This document shows, piece by piece, positions 1-6,339 of a stretch of DNA of 6,919 nucleotides. Where the stretch lies: NCBI GenBank assembly GCA_003242195.1, contig QGUQ01000098.1, positions 1 to 6,919 of the forward strand, in the 5' to 3' direction. The position numbers and the translations under genes are program-made. How positions within the stretch are numbered: the stretch's first letter is position 1; each line of letters begins with the position of its first letter. The notes beneath the pieces were generated by a model that was given only the letters and a program-made list of their open reading frames with translations, was not told the origin of the DNA and made no database searches. Source of the DNA: Bacillota bacterium (GTDB taxonomy: Bacteria > Bacillota > Sulfobacillia > Thermaerobacterales > Thermaerobacteraceae).

Positions 1-192
1 GGGGGGGGAAGGCCGGTGGGCCAGCCACCGCCAGCCACCGTCAGGGGCGAGGGGAAGGGGGTGGTCCCGCCCCCGGGCGCGCACCCGCACGGGCAGGGGA
101 AGGACCAAGAGGCCCAGCACCGCGCCGGCCGCGAGGAACAGCCATCCCGCCGTACGGGCCAGCGTCACCAGGGCGTCCGTCCCCACGGGCAC
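1..192 (-). CDS. N-terminus of a membrane-anchored protein, probably DUF2953 (YtfI-like), partial
   Basis: An open frame of 64 codons starts at a GTG and leaves the window at position 1, so only the N-terminus is visible. It begins VPVGTDALVTLARTAGW and continues into a single hydrophobic segment (about residues 14-34, rich in Leu, Ala and Val). A basic stretch, PVRVRARGR, follows at once, as expected for one membrane anchor with a cytoplasmic remainder. DUF2953 proteins typically open with such a hydrophobic run followed by a PVRVR-like strand. In many Clostridia a DUF2953 gene followed by ytfJ lies directly downstream of scpB, which is the position here. The start is chosen because a GGAGG lies 8 nt upstream (201-205); other in-frame GTGs lie three codons earlier and two codons later. 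The family assignment rests on context plus a short N-terminus. A 10-bp perfect tandem repeat lies inside the frame at 21-40. Confidence 0.45.
   Translation of the reverse strand, partial: MPVGTDALVTLARTAGWLFLAAGAVLGLLVLPLPVRVRARGRDHPLPLAPDGGWRWLAHRPSPP
21..40. repeat. Perfect 10-bp tandem duplication
   Basis: CCAGCCACCG occurs twice in direct succession at 21-30 and 31-40, inside the partial DUF2953-like gene. Because 10 is not a multiple of 3, gain or loss of one unit would shift the frame. A run of eight Gs at 1-8 is also within the same gene. Confidence 0.8.
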
Positions 193-200
193 AACGGGCA

Positions 201-205
201 CCTCC
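201..205 (-). promoter_or_regulatory. Ribosome binding site of the DUF2953-like gene
   Basis: GGAGG on the minus strand sits 8 nt before the GTG at 192. Three in-frame GTG codons occur within six codons here, and this spacing favours the middle one. Confidence 0.5.
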
Positions 206-287
206 GCCGCTAGTCTGTGCTGGTAGGGGCCGCCTCACTCGGCGCTGGCAAGGGCGCGGATCGGGGAAAGCGGGTCCGCGGAGGGGA

Positions 288-851
288 TCAATCGCCGGCC
301 AGGGTGCCGTTGCGGGACGCGGCGGGGGCGGCGGCCGGATCCCGGAACCGTTCGGGCGGCGGTAGTTCGCTGAGGTCGCGGAGGCCGAATTGCTGGAGGA
401 ACAGGGGCGTGGTGCCGTAGAGGATGGGCCGGCCGGGCGCCTCCTTCCGCCCGACCTCACGGATGAGGCCCCGCTCCAGGAGCGTGCGCACGGCGGCTTC
501 TGACTGGACGCCGCGCACGGCGTCGATCTCAGCCCGGGTCACGGGCTGGCGGTAGGCGATGATGGCCAAGGTCTCCAGGGCGGCCTGGGACAGCCCCTGG
601 CGCCGCGGTTGGACCAGTTGCTCCACGGCCCGGGCGTACTCGGCCTTGGTCACCAGCTGCCAGCCGCCGCCAGCCTCCACGGGCTCGAGGCCGCGACGCT
701 CGGAGCGGCATTCCTCCACCAGGCGGCGGAGGGCTTCCCGCACCACCGCCTCGGAGACTCCCAGCACCCGGCAGAGCTTGCCCACGGGTATGGGCTCGGG
801 CGTCACGAACAGCAGGGCTTCCAGGGCTCCTTGTACGCGGTCCAGGTTCAT
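288..851 (-). CDS. scpB: Segregation and condensation protein B (ScpB)
   Basis: ScpB is the winged-helix (kite) subunit of the SMC-ScpA-ScpB condensin. A ScpB dimer binds the middle of the ScpA kleisin, and the complex compacts and segregates the chromosome on the nucleoid. The 187-aa product has the usual family length and two tandem winged-helix domains. The first, about residues 1-80, opens with LDRVQGALEALLFVTPEPI. The second, about 87-157, contains the family signature LSQAALETLAIIAYRQPVTRAEID (87-110) followed by RGVQSEAAVRTLLERGLI and GRPILYGTTPLFLQQFGL. A Pro/Ala-rich tail of about 20 residues, likely disordered, ends the protein. Its ATG overlaps the scpA stop in an ATGA (848-851), so the two are translationally coupled, which fits proteins that assemble together. 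The identification is secure. Confidence 0.96.
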   Translation of the reverse strand: MNLDRVQGALEALLFVTPEPIPVGKLCRVLGVSEAVVREALRRLVEECRSERRGLEPVEAGGGWQLVTKAEYARAVEQLVQPRRQGLSQAALETLAIIAYRQPVTRAEIDAVRGVQSEAAVRTLLERGLIREVGRKEAPGRPILYGTTPLFLQQFGLRDLSELPPPERFRDPAAAPAASRNGTLAGD

Positions 852-1597
852 GACCCGGCCGAACCTCCCGCGGTGCCGTCGCCCTCCCCGGGGTAGAGGA
901 CGATCTCGCCGAAGGTCCGCTCCTGGCGCACGCGCACCTTGCCCTGCCGGATGAGCTCCAGGAGAGCCAGGAAGGTGACGACGATCTCCATGCGCGTGGC
1001 CTGGCCGGAGAAGCAGGCCCGGAAGGTCACCGGCCCGTCGGTGGCGGCGAGGAGCTGCAGGATGGCCTCCATGCGCTCCGCCACCGTGACCTGCTCCGGC
1101 CGCACCACCACGGGCTGCTCCCGCGCCGACTCCAGGACCGCGGCGAAAGCGCGGACCAGGTCGTCCAGGGTCACGTTCTCCAGGCCCCGCAGCTCGCCGG
1201 CCAGGGGCTCGACGGCCTCCCGCAAGCGGGGGTAGCGGCCGCCGTGGGCCTCTGCCAGTTCCGCCAGGTAACGCGCCGCCTCCTTGTACTGGCGGTACTC
1301 CAGCAGGCGCTGGACCAGCTCTTCCCGCGGGTCCGCCTCCTCTTCCTCGCCCTCCCCGGGCTGGGGATCGGGCGGCAGGAGCATGCGGGCCTTGATGTCG
1401 ATGAGCTGGGCCGCCAGGACGACGAACTCGCTGGTGACGTCCAGGTCGAGGCGGCGCATCTCTTCCAGGTGGGCGAGGTACTGCTCGGTGATCTCGGCGA
1501 TGGGAATGTCGTGGATGTCGATCTCCTGCTTCTCGATCAATTGCAAGAGCAGGTCGAGAGGCCCTTCGAAGCTATCCAGGCGTACCGTGTAGCCCAT
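848..1597 (-). CDS. scpA: Segregation and condensation protein A (ScpA, kleisin)
   Basis: ScpA is the kleisin that bridges the two SMC heads and carries ScpB, closing the condensin ring needed for origin segregation. The 249-aa product has family length. Its N-terminal domain, which in this family contacts the SMC neck, opens with the hallmark FEGPLDLLLQLIEKQEIDIHDIPIAEITEQYL (residues 10-41). This is followed by a helix ending in LAAQLIDIKARMLLPP (61-76). An acidic linker (GEGEEEEADP, 81-90) leads to the ScpB-binding middle part (about 91-165). The C-terminal winged helix that caps an SMC head includes EIVVTFLALLELIRQGKVRVRQ (204-225) and FGEIVLYP (229-236). The last 13 residues are Gly/Ala/Ser-rich. 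The ATG is preceded by GGAGG (1611-1615) at a rather long 13-nt spacing, with no better in-frame start upstream. It lies 52 bp after the M50 peptidase gene and overlaps scpB by 4 bp, so co-transcription is likely. Confidence 0.96.
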   Translation of the reverse strand: MGYTVRLDSFEGPLDLLLQLIEKQEIDIHDIPIAEITEQYLAHLEEMRRLDLDVTSEFVVLAAQLIDIKARMLLPPDPQPGEGEEEEADPREELVQRLLEYRQYKEAARYLAELAEAHGGRYPRLREAVEPLAGELRGLENVTLDDLVRAFAAVLESAREQPVVVRPEQVTVAERMEAILQLLAATDGPVTFRACFSGQATRMEIVVTFLALLELIRQGKVRVRQERTFGEIVLYPGEGDGTAGGSAGS

Positions 1598-1649
1598 GCC
1601 TGACGACGTTCCTCCATCCCCCGGGGCGCCGCGGGTACCCGCGCCCGCC

Positions 1650-2273
1650 TCAGCGCCAAGGGGCCGTCATGGCTTCGGCCGCGAACTGGAGCCCGTCGAA
1701 GAGCAGCCCGGCCGCCGGGACCAGCACGACGTGGATCACGTTGGTCACCAGCAGCAGGAGGACCAGCAGCCAGCCGTAGGACTCGGCGGCATCCAGCCAC
1801 TCGCCGCGCCGCCCCAACACCGCCCGCAGGACCCGCGAGCCGTCCAGCGGCGGGACCGGGATCAGGTTGAAGACGGCAAGGAAGACATTGATGTAGGCGG
1901 TGTACAGCAGCGCCCTGCCCACCAGCCCCGGCGGCCACCACAGCTGGAGCACGACCAGGGCGGCCAGGGCCAGCAGGACGTTGGTCAGGGGTCCCGCGGC
2001 GGCCACGTAGGCCATGCCCGCGATGGGGTTGCGGAAATAGTAGGGGTTGACGGGAACCGGCCGCGCCCAGCCGAAGCCAAAGGCCAGCAGCAAAAGGGTG
2101 CCGACGGGGTCCAGGTGGGCCAGGGGATCCAACGACAGCCGCCCGGAGGCGCGCGGGGTCGGGTCCCCCAGCCGGTCGGCCACCCGGGCATGGGCGTATT
2201 CGTGCAGTACCAGCGCCATCAGCAACCCGGGCGCCGCCACCAGCAATCCGAGAAGATCGAAGTCCCTGAGCAA
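1650..2273 (-). CDS. Site-2-protease-like M50 family membrane metallopeptidase
   Basis: A 207-aa integral membrane zinc protease of peptidase family M50. The metal-binding, catalytic HExxH is HEYAH (His24, Glu25, His28) inside the first membrane helix. The second family signature, NLIPVPPLDG (136-145), supplies the third zinc ligand Asp144. Between them lie the conserved GRLSLDPLAHLDPVGTLLLL (44-63) and a second hydrophobic block containing AAAGPLTNVLLALAALVVL (91-109). A final hydrophobic segment is at about 166-191. There is no PDZ domain, so this is the short S2P form common in Gram-positive bacteria rather than an RseP or SpoIVFB orthologue. The substrate is unknown. The start is a TTG with a strong GGAGGAG 10 nt upstream. 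An M50 gene of this kind commonly precedes scpA in Clostridia. A role in spore development is possible from the neighbours but is not shown. Confidence 0.9.
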   Translation of the reverse strand: MLRDFDLLGLLVAAPGLLMALVLHEYAHARVADRLGDPTPRASGRLSLDPLAHLDPVGTLLLLAFGFGWARPVPVNPYYFRNPIAGMAYVAAAGPLTNVLLALAALVVLQLWWPPGLVGRALLYTAYINVFLAVFNLIPVPPLDGSRVLRAVLGRRGEWLDAAESYGWLLVLLLLVTNVIHVVLVPAAGLLFDGLQFAAEAMTAPWR

Positions 2274-2283
2274 TCCGGGCGCG

Positions 2284-2290
2284 CTCCTCC
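2284..2290 (-). promoter_or_regulatory. Ribosome binding site supporting the TTG start of the M50 peptidase
   Basis: GGAGGAG on the minus strand ends 10 nt before the TTG at 2273. It supports this rare start codon, which leaves a short cytoplasmic N-terminus (MLRDFDLL) before the first membrane helix. Confidence 0.55.
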
Positions 2291-2344
2291 CCAGCGGCCG
2301 CCTGTCGTCGCTGCCACGAGTCTAACGAAGGGCGGCACCGGGGG

Positions 2345-3871
2345 TCAAGCGCGCTGGCCGCGGGGCTCCCGCTCGCCGGGTGGCGCCGGGAAGGCCCGGT
2401 CCCGGGGTACGCGGAGGGTCATGGGTTGCCGCAGCAACATGCGCCCCAGGACGCGACCGTCCCAGGGAACCAGCGGCCACAGGTAGGGCACGCCGAAGGA
2501 ACGGGTGCTGAGCAAGAGGACAAAGGTGGCCAGGAATCCGGCCAGCAGGCCGGGGATGCCGGCGCTGCCGGCCAGTACCAGAAGGACGACGCGCACGAGC
2601 CTGAAGGCCTGAGCCAGCTCCGGGCTGGGTGTGGCGAAGGTGCCCAGCGCCGCGAGGGCGATGTACAGCAGCGCCTCGCTGGTAAAGAGCCCGACTTCCA
2701 CCGACAGCTGACCGATGAGCACGGCGCCGATGATACCCAGGGAGGTGGACAGCGCCTCGGGCGTGTGGATCAGAGCCAGGCGGATGAGCTCGATCCCCAA
2801 CTCCCCCAGGATGAACTGCCACTGCAGGGCGATCCCGGCCGGCTTGCGCGGCCCGAGGATCTCGCGGACCGAGTCCGGAAGGCCCCATAGGTGCTCCTTG
2901 CTGAGGACCAGGGCCACCCACAGCGGCGGTCCCAGCCAGGACAGCATCACCCCGGCATACCGTACCAGGCGGGCCCACGTACCGACCGTCACGTTCTCGT
3001 GGAACTCCTCGGCGTGCTGCAGGTGGTGGAACAGGGTGGTCGGCAGGATGATGGCCGACGGGCTGGTATCCACCAGCACCAGGATGTGCCCTTCGATCAG
3101 GTGGACGGCGGCCACGTCGGGGCGCTCCGTGAATCGCACGAGGGGAAAGGGATTCCACCAGCGTACGGGCCCCGTCAGGTGCTCGACGATGGCGGCCTCG
3201 GCCATGGGGATGGCGTCGGTGTCGATGGCCTGCAGGCGGGAGCGGATCAGCTCGACCAGAGAGGGGTCCGCCACGTCCTTCACGTACACCAGGGCCACAT
3301 CCGTCCGGGAGCGGCGCCCGACGGTCAGCATCTCGGCGCGAAGTCGCCGATCGCGCAAGCGGCGCCGGATCAGGGCCGTATTGAAGATCACGGTCTCGGT
3401 GAAGCCGTCATGGGGCCCGCGCAGCACCTTCTCCAGCGCCGGTTCTTCGATGGATCGGGTCGGGTACCCGCGCACGTCGATGAGGTAGGCGCGGTCCAGG
3501 CCGTCCACCAACAGGGCCACGGGGCCGGCCAACACCTGGTCCACCAACTCGTCCAGGGACTGGACCGGGTCCGTCTCCAGGTACCCGATGCCCTCGACGA
3601 AGAGCTGCGTGTAGAAGAGGTCGTCTTCGCCCTCCGCCTCGGGCTCGAACTTGGCGAGGCTCTGCATCAGCCGCAGCAGCACGTCGGTCTGGACCAGGCC
3701 GTCGATGCCCACCAGCACGGCGTCGCGCCCCGCCAGCCGCGACGGCTTGATGAGGATGTCGGAGCTCTCCCCCGCTCCCAGCGCCCGGCGCAGGTAGTCC
3801 AGATTGGCCTCCAGCTCGGGCCGGACCGGGTGTTGCCGGCGCTGGTCTTCCTTGTCGCCGACTGCGGTCAC
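2345..3871 (-). CDS. spoVAF: SpoVAF, GerA-family spore membrane protein
   Basis: SpoVAF resembles the A subunit of GerA germinant receptors. In B. subtilis it works with FigP as an oligomeric ion channel in the spore inner membrane that amplifies germination. The 508-aa product is close to the B. subtilis length of about 490. A soluble N-terminal half (about 1-290) carries GerA-family features: the region GPHDGFTETVIFNTALIRRRLRD (152-174) and the strand TDVALVYVKDVADPSLVELI (190-209). Further on are WNPFPLVRFTERPDVAAVHLIEGHILVLVDTSPSAIILPTT. The membrane half has hydrophobic segments at about 303-324, 375-392, 397-414, 423-440 and 443-460, with LIHTPEALSTSLGIIGAVLIGQ just before or within the second. 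The GTG start has a modest GAGGG 9 nt upstream. The gene follows spoVAE by 106 bp, with no spoVAEa in between. Gene position favours SpoVAF over a true germinant-receptor A subunit, since no gerB or gerC follows. Confidence 0.93.
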   Translation of the reverse strand: MTAVGDKEDQRRQHPVRPELEANLDYLRRALGAGESSDILIKPSRLAGRDAVLVGIDGLVQTDVLLRLMQSLAKFEPEAEGEDDLFYTQLFVEGIGYLETDPVQSLDELVDQVLAGPVALLVDGLDRAYLIDVRGYPTRSIEEPALEKVLRGPHDGFTETVIFNTALIRRRLRDRRLRAEMLTVGRRSRTDVALVYVKDVADPSLVELIRSRLQAIDTDAIPMAEAAIVEHLTGPVRWWNPFPLVRFTERPDVAAVHLIEGHILVLVDTSPSAIILPTTLFHHLQHAEEFHENVTVGTWARLVRYAGVMLSWLGPPLWVALVLSKEHLWGLPDSVREILGPRKPAGIALQWQFILGELGIELIRLALIHTPEALSTSLGIIGAVLIGQLSVEVGLFTSEALLYIALAALGTFATPSPELAQAFRLVRVVLLVLAGSAGIPGLLAGFLATFVLLLSTRSFGVPYLWPLVPWDGRVLGRMLLRQPMTLRVPRDRAFPAPPGEREPRGQRA

Positions 3872-3977
3872 GTTCGTATTCCCTCGCTTACCCGGCCGCC
3901 CCGCCCCGCTGCCGGTGCCCTCCCGGCTCGTGGGTGTCAGCCCGCGAGCCCGCGGCCTGCGGCGCCGGGCGGCGAAC

Positions 3978-4334
3978 TCAACCCTTGGGGTTGAACAGCA
4001 ATGCCGTCACCAGCCCGCCGAGCACCGCCACGGTCAGGCCCAGGGCGGTCGCCGAAAGCCCTCCGGCCAGGATCCCGGCCAGGCCCTTTGCAGCCCCTTG
4101 CATCGCACCCTCGACCAGGGCAAAGCCGAAGCCCGGCAGGGGAAGGGTCGCGCCCGCCCCGGCCAGCTCCACGAGCGGGCGGTAGACCCCGAAGCCCGCG
4201 GCCACGGCGCCGAGCACCACGAAGAGCACCATCACGTGGCCCTGGGTGAAGCGCGGCGGCGTCAGGTCCAGCACCAGCTGGGCGAGAGCACACAGGAGGC
4301 CCCCGATCAGGAACGCCCAGAGATACGTCACCAT
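3978..4334 (-). CDS. spoVAE: SpoVAE (SpoVAEb-type) membrane subunit of the DPA channel
   Basis: A 118-aa hydrophobic protein, almost exactly the length of B. subtilis SpoVAEb (about 116). It belongs to the spore inner-membrane machinery that moves calcium-dipicolinate into the forespore and out at germination, probably as part of the membrane channel with SpoVAC. Visible features are an N-terminal helix YLWAFLIGGLLCALAQLVLD (4-23), the conserved turn LTPPRFTQGHVMVLFVVLGAV (24-44), then GFGVYRPLVELAGAGATLPLPGFGFALVEGAMQ (47-79). A last helix runs at about 87-113. The PLPGFGFAL segment resembles LPITGFANSI in SpoVAC, reflecting the known relatedness of the two subunits. The ATG is preceded by GGAGG 5 nt upstream (GGAGGAGTCC before ATG). 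It lies 49 bp after spoVAD, so co-expression is expected. Confidence 0.93.
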   Translation of the reverse strand: MVTYLWAFLIGGLLCALAQLVLDLTPPRFTQGHVMVLFVVLGAVAAGFGVYRPLVELAGAGATLPLPGFGFALVEGAMQGAAKGLAGILAGGLSATALGLTVAVLGGLVTALLFNPKG

Positions 4335-4383
4335 GGACTCCTCCCGTAGCGCAGCGGCGGCCCGGGACCACCCCGCCCGCCCG

Positions 4384-5574
4384 TCACCCGGCCCCTTCCA
4401 GCACCACCGCGTGGGCCACCGTGGGCAGGCTCTCGCCCTGCTTGTAGGTGGTGGTGCTGTGCAGGCAGCCGGTGCAGACCAGCAGGATGCGCCGCAGGTC
4501 GCCCGTCTCCAGGCGGCGCAGCAGGTATCCAGCCGTCACCATGGCCGAGCACGCCGCGCCACTGCCTCCTGCGTACACGCCCTGGGAGGCATCGTAGAGG
4601 AGGATGCCGCAGTCGGCCAGCACGCCCTCGGCGTCGTATCCCTGCTCCCGCAGCAGCTGGGCCAGGATCCGCTGGCCGTAGCGGGCCAGGTCGCCGGTGA
4701 CGATAAGGTCGTAGTCGCCCGGCTGCCGCCGGGTGTCTTGCAGGTGCTGGCGGATGGTGTCAGCCGCCGCCGGGGCCATGGCGGCACCCATGTTCATGGG
4801 GTCCGTCAGGCCCATGTCGATGACCCGGCCGAAGGTGGCATGGGTGATGCGGATGGGCCCGCCCCTCGCCGTCTTCCCGCTCCCGTCCCGGGCGCTCCCC
4901 CCGCGGCGGGCGTCCCCTCCGCCGGGGCCGGTCACCGCGTCATCATCCCGTGCCGCGACGATGACCGCCGCCGCACCCGTGGCGGTCCACTGGGCGCACG
5001 CCGGCTTCTGGTTGCCCAGCTCGGTGGGAAACCGGTACTGGCGCTCGGCCGTGTCGTGATGGCTGGATGTGGTGCAGAGCACCCGGCGGGCGAAGCCGGC
5101 CTCGGTGGCCATGGCGGCCAGGGCCAGTTCCTCCCCCCAGGTGGCGCACGCCGCGAACAGGCCGACGAAGGGAATGTCCAGCTCCACGGCGGCGAAGTTG
5201 GCGCAGGTGAGCTGGTTCATCAGGTCACCGCCCAGGTGCAGGTCGACGTCCGCCGGATTCAACCCGGCCTTCTCCAGGGCCAGGTTGGCCGCTTCCAGGC
5301 ACATTTGCCGCTCGGCGCGCTCCCACGACTTTTGCCCCAGCAGCCGGTCCTTGTACGTGCGGTCCCAGTAGCCGCCCAGGGGCCCCCGGCCTTCGTCGGG
5401 GCCGGCGACGGCGGCCGCCGCCAGGACCCGGGGCCCGGAGGGGAAGTGCAGCGTCTGCTGGCCCACGCGCCTCTGCGCGGCCGGGCTGCCGGCAGCTCGC
5501 CCGTCCGCCCTGGGCCGGTCTCGCTCCAGCACCGTGGTCACTGCCTTGAAGGATTGCGCCGTCCCTTGGGTCAC
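4384..5574 (-). CDS. spoVAD: SpoVAD, DPA-binding protein of the SpoVA complex
   Basis: SpoVAD is a soluble protein with a thiolase/ketoacyl-synthase III fold. It binds dipicolinic acid and sits on the SpoVA membrane channel, acting in loading the forespore with DPA. The frame carries the family landmarks (numbering from this start): GPLGGYWDRTY at 64-74, GGDLMNQLTCANF at 115-127, LFAACATWGEEL with a Cys at 143 in the thiolase nucleophile position, SSHHDTAERQYRFPTELGNQKP at 170-191, DMGLTDPMNMGAAMAPAAADTI at 253-274 and YAGGSGAACSAM at 334-345. At 396 aa it is longer than B. subtilis SpoVAD (about 338). Part of the excess is a Gly/Arg/Asp-rich insertion at about 209-240. The rest is at the N-terminus. 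I chose the GTG at 5574 because AGAGGGGGA lies 7 nt upstream. The GTG at 5466 (360 aa, starting VGQQTLHF) lines up better with B. subtilis but has only a closely spaced AGAGG. The frame stays open to 5775, but that stretch reads like non-coding sequence. Function is secure; the start is not. Confidence 0.9.
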   Translation of the reverse strand: MTQGTAQSFKAVTTVLERDRPRADGRAAGSPAAQRRVGQQTLHFPSGPRVLAAAAVAGPDEGRGPLGGYWDRTYKDRLLGQKSWERAERQMCLEAANLALEKAGLNPADVDLHLGGDLMNQLTCANFAAVELDIPFVGLFAACATWGEELALAAMATEAGFARRVLCTTSSHHDTAERQYRFPTELGNQKPACAQWTATGAAAVIVAARDDDAVTGPGGGDARRGGSARDGSGKTARGGPIRITHATFGRVIDMGLTDPMNMGAAMAPAAADTIRQHLQDTRRQPGDYDLIVTGDLARYGQRILAQLLREQGYDAEGVLADCGILLYDASQGVYAGGSGAACSAMVTAGYLLRRLETGDLRRILLVCTGCLHSTTTYKQGESLPTVAHAVVLEGAG

Positions 5575-5580
5575 GCGCCG

Positions 5581-5589
5581 TCCCCCTCT
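5581..5589 (-). promoter_or_regulatory. Candidate ribosome binding site for the 5574 start of spoVAD
   Basis: AGAGGGGGA on the minus strand, ending 7 nt before the GTG at 5574. It is the best purine-rich match near any candidate spoVAD start, but its pairing to the anti-Shine-Dalgarno is imperfect. Confidence 0.35.
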
Positions 5590-5743
5590 CTGGCATCCCC
5601 CGCCCCTGGTGTGCTGCCCGCCCGCTCCCCCGGCCGCCCCTGGGCGCTCCCGTGTCCCCCATGGGTTCCTCTCAATGGCGCGGGTGCAGCGGTACGGGAT
5701 CCCCCTTGGCGAGCTCGTGCCCCCGGGTCCTGCCTGCTCCTGC

Positions 5744-5822
5744 GCCGGATAGCGGCATGCCCGGATCAGGCCCATCGAGCGGCAGCCCGGCGTCTTGGTC
5801 TGTGGCCGGTCACGGCATGCCC
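5744..5822. repeat. Imperfect direct repeat at the 3' end of spoVAC and in the gap after it
   Basis: The 10-mer CGGCATGCCC occurs at 5753-5762 and again at 5813-5822, each preceded by GCCGG about 5 nt earlier (5744-5748 and 5805-5809). A weaker relative, AGCGGCAGCCCGG, is at 5778-5790. The copy at 5813-5822 holds the last codons of spoVAC (Gly-Met-Pro), so part of the gene's end seems to be repeated about 60 bp downstream. The rest of the 235-bp gap between spoVAC and spoVAD (5575-5809) shows no gene, no U-tract terminator and no convincing promoter. Confidence 0.4.
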
Positions 5823-6286
5823 AGGGCGGCCCGGGCTCCCGCCAGCATTTGGATCACGCCGGCAACGACCATGGCCGCCGCCAGGCCGTAGACCACCACC
5901 GGGCCCGCGATCTGGAAGATGCCCGCCCCCACGCCCAGGACCCACCCCTCGCGCTTGAATTCCATGGCCGCCGAACCGATGGAGTTGGCGAAGCCCGTGA
6001 TGGGGAGGAAGGCACCCATGCCGCCGATGGTACCGATCTTGTCGTAGATCCCCAGCCCCGTCAGCAAGAGGCCGATGAGGATGAAGACGGCGGACGTCCA
6101 CCGGGTTGCGTCCAGCCTGGGCAGTCCCGTAGCCAGGAGCAGGTCCATCACCGCCTGGCCGGCTGTCGTGATCATCCCGCCCACCAGGAAAGCCATGAGG
6201 GTGTTGCGGGCGATGGGCTTGGGCGGCAGGACGCGCTGGACCGCTTGCTGGTAGGCCTGCGTCTGGTCCTTGCTGGCTCGTGCCAT
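5810..6286 (-). CDS. spoVAC: SpoVAC membrane subunit of the DPA channel
   Basis: SpoVAC is an integral protein of the spore inner membrane. In B. subtilis it has been shown to behave as a mechanosensitive channel, and it is needed for dipicolinic-acid movement. The 158-aa product matches the family length (about 150). A short polar N-terminus (1-27) is followed by helices at about 29-52 (TLMAFLVGGMITTAGQAVMDLLLA) and 63-81 (SAVFILIGLLLTGLGIYD). Next comes the highly conserved KIGTIGGMGAFLPITGFANSIGSAAMEFKREGWVLGVG (83-120), and then a last helix at about 121-149. The ATG at 6286 is preferred over an upstream in-frame start at 6397, because the extra 37 residues are Arg-rich and overlap the dodecin gene. 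A weak GGGGAAA lies just upstream of the ATG. Transcription by SigG would be expected from the B. subtilis model, but I find no clear SigG promoter just upstream. Confidence 0.95.
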   Translation of the reverse strand: MARASKDQTQAYQQAVQRVLPPKPIARNTLMAFLVGGMITTAGQAVMDLLLATGLPRLDATRWTSAVFILIGLLLTGLGIYDKIGTIGGMGAFLPITGFANSIGSAAMEFKREGWVLGVGAGIFQIAGPVVVYGLAAAMVVAGVIQMLAGARAALGMP

Positions 6287-6339
6287 GATGTTTCCCCGTC
6301 TTGTTTCCCTATGGGCGTGTTCCGGGCGCCGGGCGCGTC

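Noticed and set aside
1596..2486. A 296-codon plus-strand frame opposite the M50 peptidase, and a similar 367-codon one at 2891-3994 opposite spoVAF.
   Set aside because: They are Gln/Gly/His/Arg-rich antisense frames with no recognisable motif. The minus strand has strong family signatures in both places.
2322..3158. A 278-codon minus-strand frame inside spoVAF.
   Set aside because: It is an alternative frame of the same strand, with the Pro/Arg/Ala bias typical of GC-rich shadows. The spoVAF frame is continuous and conserved.
5575..5775. Extension of spoVAD to the start codon at 5775.
   Set aside because: The added residues are low-complexity and unlike any SpoVAD N-terminus. The better ribosome site is at 5581-5589.
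4246..5958. A 570-codon open frame on the plus strand opposite spoVAD and spoVAE.
   Set aside because: It is antisense to clear SpoVAD and SpoVAE sequence, is Pro/Arg/Gly/Ala-rich and shows no domain. At this GC content stop codons are rare, so long shadow frames are expected.
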